A stretch of 8,232 nt of DNA from Chloroflexota bacterium (lineage in GTDB: Bacteria > Chloroflexota > Anaerolineae > Anaerolineales > Anaerolineaceae). The notes under the pieces are model-generated. The model searched no databases. It was not told where the DNA came from and saw only the letters and a program-made list of their open reading frames with translations. Within the stretch, counting starts at the first letter, position 1. Each line of letters starts with the position of its first letter. Positions 6,321 through 8,232 of the stretch are shown here, in pieces. A program made the position numbers and the translations under genes. The DNA is taken from assembly GCA_019136175.1 (NCBI GenBank), contig JAGVUS010000305.1, positions 1 to 8,232 on the forward strand, read 5' to 3'.

Positions 6321-7739
6321 ATGATTGATGATCTTGAATTAGTAACACTTGATGAAGCTGCCCAAATAGTAGGAAAAACAACTCATAATATTCGAGACTA
6401 TATTCAACGCGGAAGAATTAATAAATACAATAAAAATGGCGAACTCATATTAAAAGCCAGTAATGGGGATTTACGTGTTTCATTGAAGGAATTGAAAATT
6501 TTTCTTTCCTTGGTGGAAATTGGGGAAGAAAAACATCATCATGCAGGTCTTCACCCGGAATTAGGGTTTTACAATCTTCCTGAACATCAAAGAACGAAGC
6601 ATGTGCATCGTTTACACCCCTATCTGGGCAAATTTATTCCCCAATTGGTCGAATGGTTCCTCCAAAGATATTTTATGCCTGATGCGATCATTCTCGATCC
6701 ATTTATGGGCTCAGGTACCACCCTTGTCCAAGGCAATGAAATGGGGATGCACACAATTGGCATCGATATTTCCCCATTTAACTGCCTTATAGCAAAGGTA
6801 AAAACCGATAAATATAACTGTGAAAAAGCTCGCACAGAAATATTGGAAGTTGAAAGACGAGTTAAAACGTTTTCACAGTACTTGACCCATTCTCCTGCAG
6901 TCAATCTATTGTTGTTCCCGGATGAAAAAATGGAAGGTTTACAAGAAAGCCTTCTCTCTGAATGTCAAAGCGATTATTTGCATTCATGGTTTGCTCCGAG
7001 AACTCTGCTTGAAATGTTATATTATCGCAGATTAATTCCCCATTATTATTATCAAGATTTACTAAAAATTGTGTTAAGCAGAGCAGTTCGATCTTCCCGA
7101 CTTATTCCTCATTATGATTTAGCAACACCAAAAGCCCCCCTTCCTGTGGGGGAACAATATTGGTGCCGTAAACATAATCGCTTCTGTACCCCCATCGATA
7201 ATTGTATTGAAAAAATCCATGCTTATAGTGAGGATACAGCACGCCGTATCACTGAGTTCGATGGATTAAGGTCAGACAAAACCGTTACAATTATCCAGGG
7301 CGACAGTCGATCAATTCAACTTAATGAACATTATCCAGATGTGTTGGGTAATCGGTTAATTGATGGAATTTTTACCTCCCCGCCTTATGTCGGTCAAATC
7401 GATTACCACGATCAACACATATACGCCTATGAACTATTTGGGTTTCCTCGCCAGGACGAATCGGAAATTGGTCCCAAGAAAAGCGGTAAGTCAAAACTGG
7501 CACAAAATAAATACGTTGAAGGAATTGCCGAAGTATTCCGGAACATATTACCATTTGTTAAACCTGACGGCACAATATTTATTGTGGCAAATGATCGTTT
7601 TGATTTATATCCTGAAATCGCGCGCTTAAGTGGAATGTTTATTCAGGAAGAATTTCATCGTGCTGTTACAAAACGTACAGAGCAAGGTAATGACCCATAC
7701 CAGGAAACAATATTTATGTTAAAAAAGGAGCATAAGTAA
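6321..7739 (+). CDS. DNA amino-methyltransferase (probably N4-cytosine) with N-terminal HTH domain, type II R-M
   Basis: A 472-residue protein starting at ATG 6321 (AAAAAGG 7 nt upstream). Residues about 7-57 form a MerR/excisionase-like helix-turn-helix (TLDEAAQIVGKTTHNIRDYI). HPYLGKFIP (99-107) precedes the AdoMet site DPFMGSGTT (126-134, motif I) and GIDISPF (147-153). The catalytic motif TSPPY (352-356, motif IV) comes about 220 residues later, so the order is motif I, insertion (likely target recognition), motif IV, unlike classical beta-type N4C enzymes. The insertion holds a Cys/His group (C282, H285, C289, C295) that could bind zinc. The enzyme transfers a methyl group from AdoMet to an exocyclic amino group, protecting host DNA. 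Because the paired nuclease family cuts GGNCC, which has no fixed adenine, N4-methylcytosine is the expected product. The HTH may allow autoregulation. Its last base overlaps the start of the nuclease gene. Confidence 0.9.
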   Translation: MIDDLELVTLDEAAQIVGKTTHNIRDYIQRGRINKYNKNGELILKASNGDLRVSLKELKIFLSLVEIGEEKHHHAGLHPELGFYNLPEHQRTKHVHRLHPYLGKFIPQLVEWFLQRYFMPDAIILDPFMGSGTTLVQGNEMGMHTIGIDISPFNCLIAKVKTDKYNCEKARTEILEVERRVKTFSQYLTHSPAVNLLLFPDEKMEGLQESLLSECQSDYLHSWFAPRTLLEMLYYRRLIPHYYYQDLLKIVLSRAVRSSRLIPHYDLATPKAPLPVGEQYWCRKHNRFCTPIDNCIEKIHAYSEDTARRITEFDGLRSDKTVTIIQGDSRSIQLNEHYPDVLGNRLIDGIFTSPPYVGQIDYHDQHIYAYELFGFPRQDESEIGPKKSGKSKLAQNKYVEGIAEVFRNILPFVKPDGTIFIVANDRFDLYPEIARLSGMFIQEEFHRAVTKRTEQGNDPYQETIFMLKKEHK

Positions 7740-8232
7740 TGCCGCTTCCAAAACATCAAATTGACGAAATCATCGATCTACTGGTTACTCAAATTCGGCG
7801 CAAGCTGGAAACATATAATCCCGAAACCAACTCAATGCCATTCCATACCAGATTGTTAGGGAAAGATCGGATGGCATTATATTCATTCATTCAATCCATT
7901 AACACTACACTTGGCACATCAGTTTTTGAACAAGTCGCTGTTCTCATTGGTACGCCACGTTTTCAGAGAATTGAAAGACAATATACCATCGGAACTCAAA
8001 TGAGTTCAAGTGCACAAAGTTTAATTCAAGATCTGATGGATGGATTAAGAACATCAACAATAAAACCGGATAAATCAAGAGAAACTATTGATATTTTGAA
8101 TGTTTCTGGCGAGGGTAACAGCAGGAGTGTGAAAGCAACACGTGTTGATTTATTCATCATTGACGAACATGGAACTGAATACTATATAGATATTAAAACT
8201 GCAAAACCAAACATTGGGGATTTTGTAGGATA
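7739..8232 (+). CDS. MjaII/TdeIII-family type II restriction endonuclease (5' part; runs off window)
   Basis: ATG 7739 overlaps the methyltransferase stop by one base (TAATG), with AAAAGGAG 8 nt upstream, so the two are translationally coupled. 164 codons are present and the 3' end is cut off. The sequence matches what I know of TdeIII/MjaII enzymes, which cleave GGNCC. Matching segments are FHTRLLGKDRMALYSFIQS (35-53), NTTLGTSVFEQVA (55-67), and the catalytic region RVDLFI (135-140) followed by YYIDIKTAKPN (148-158). The PD-(D/E)XK site is intact, with D137 then D151-I-K153. The protein would make double-strand cuts in unmodified DNA. Cleavage of GGNCC specifically by this protein is inferred from the family and not shown by the sequence. 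Codon use is AT-rich, as in the methyltransferase and the PmeII-like gene. Confidence 0.87.
   Translation, partial: MPLPKHQIDEIIDLLVTQIRRKLETYNPETNSMPFHTRLLGKDRMALYSFIQSINTTLGTSVFEQVAVLIGTPRFQRIERQYTIGTQMSSSAQSLIQDLMDGLRTSTIKPDKSRETIDILNVSGEGNSRSVKATRVDLFIIDEHGTEYYIDIKTAKPNIGDFVG

Overview
The window looks like bacterial chromosome in two blocks of different character. Positions 1 to about 5320 are fairly GC-rich housekeeping or accessory sequence with membrane and small-molecule genes. From about 5400 to the right edge the sequence is visibly more AT-rich and carries a type II restriction-modification locus. Gene content (a ClC protein with CBS and RCK_C domains, a stand-alone flavodoxin, a four-helix membrane protein) would suit a Chloroflexota (Anaerolineae-like) bacterium. 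That assignment is an impression, because there is no rRNA or marker gene here.

Left block, in order: the 3' end of a HAD-family phosphatase (+, 2-358); a broken glycosyltransferase-like gene (-, 389-1313) whose frame is destroyed by an exact 49-bp tandem duplication at 1059-1156; a ClC chloride channel/transporter (-, 1368-3410), probably co-transcribed with the glycosyltransferase gene; about 320 bp with no convincing gene; a small proline/alanine-linker membrane protein (-, 3734-3979); a four-helix membrane protein (-, 4229-4708) with a clear intrinsic terminator and a candidate promoter; and a divergently transcribed flavodoxin (+, 4850-5320), followed by a strong hairpin.

Right block: three genes on the + strand. 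The first (5496-6206) resembles PmeII-family type II endonucleases, but the catalytic Lys position reads Gln. The second (6321-7739) is an amino-methyltransferase with an N-terminal helix-turn-helix domain and its own promoter, whose -10 box sits inside a perfect 11-bp palindrome. The third (7739-8232, cut by the window edge) is a MjaII/TdeIII-family (GGNCC) endonuclease with an intact D...DxK site and a 1-nt TAATG overlap with the methyltransferase. The simplest reading is an active GGNCC-type restriction-modification pair, preceded by a degenerate or repurposed second nuclease, acquired by horizontal transfer.

The items most worth following up are the nuclease-like protein lacking its lysine, the HTH-methyltransferase with its palindromic promoter, and the 49-bp duplication that looks revertible.
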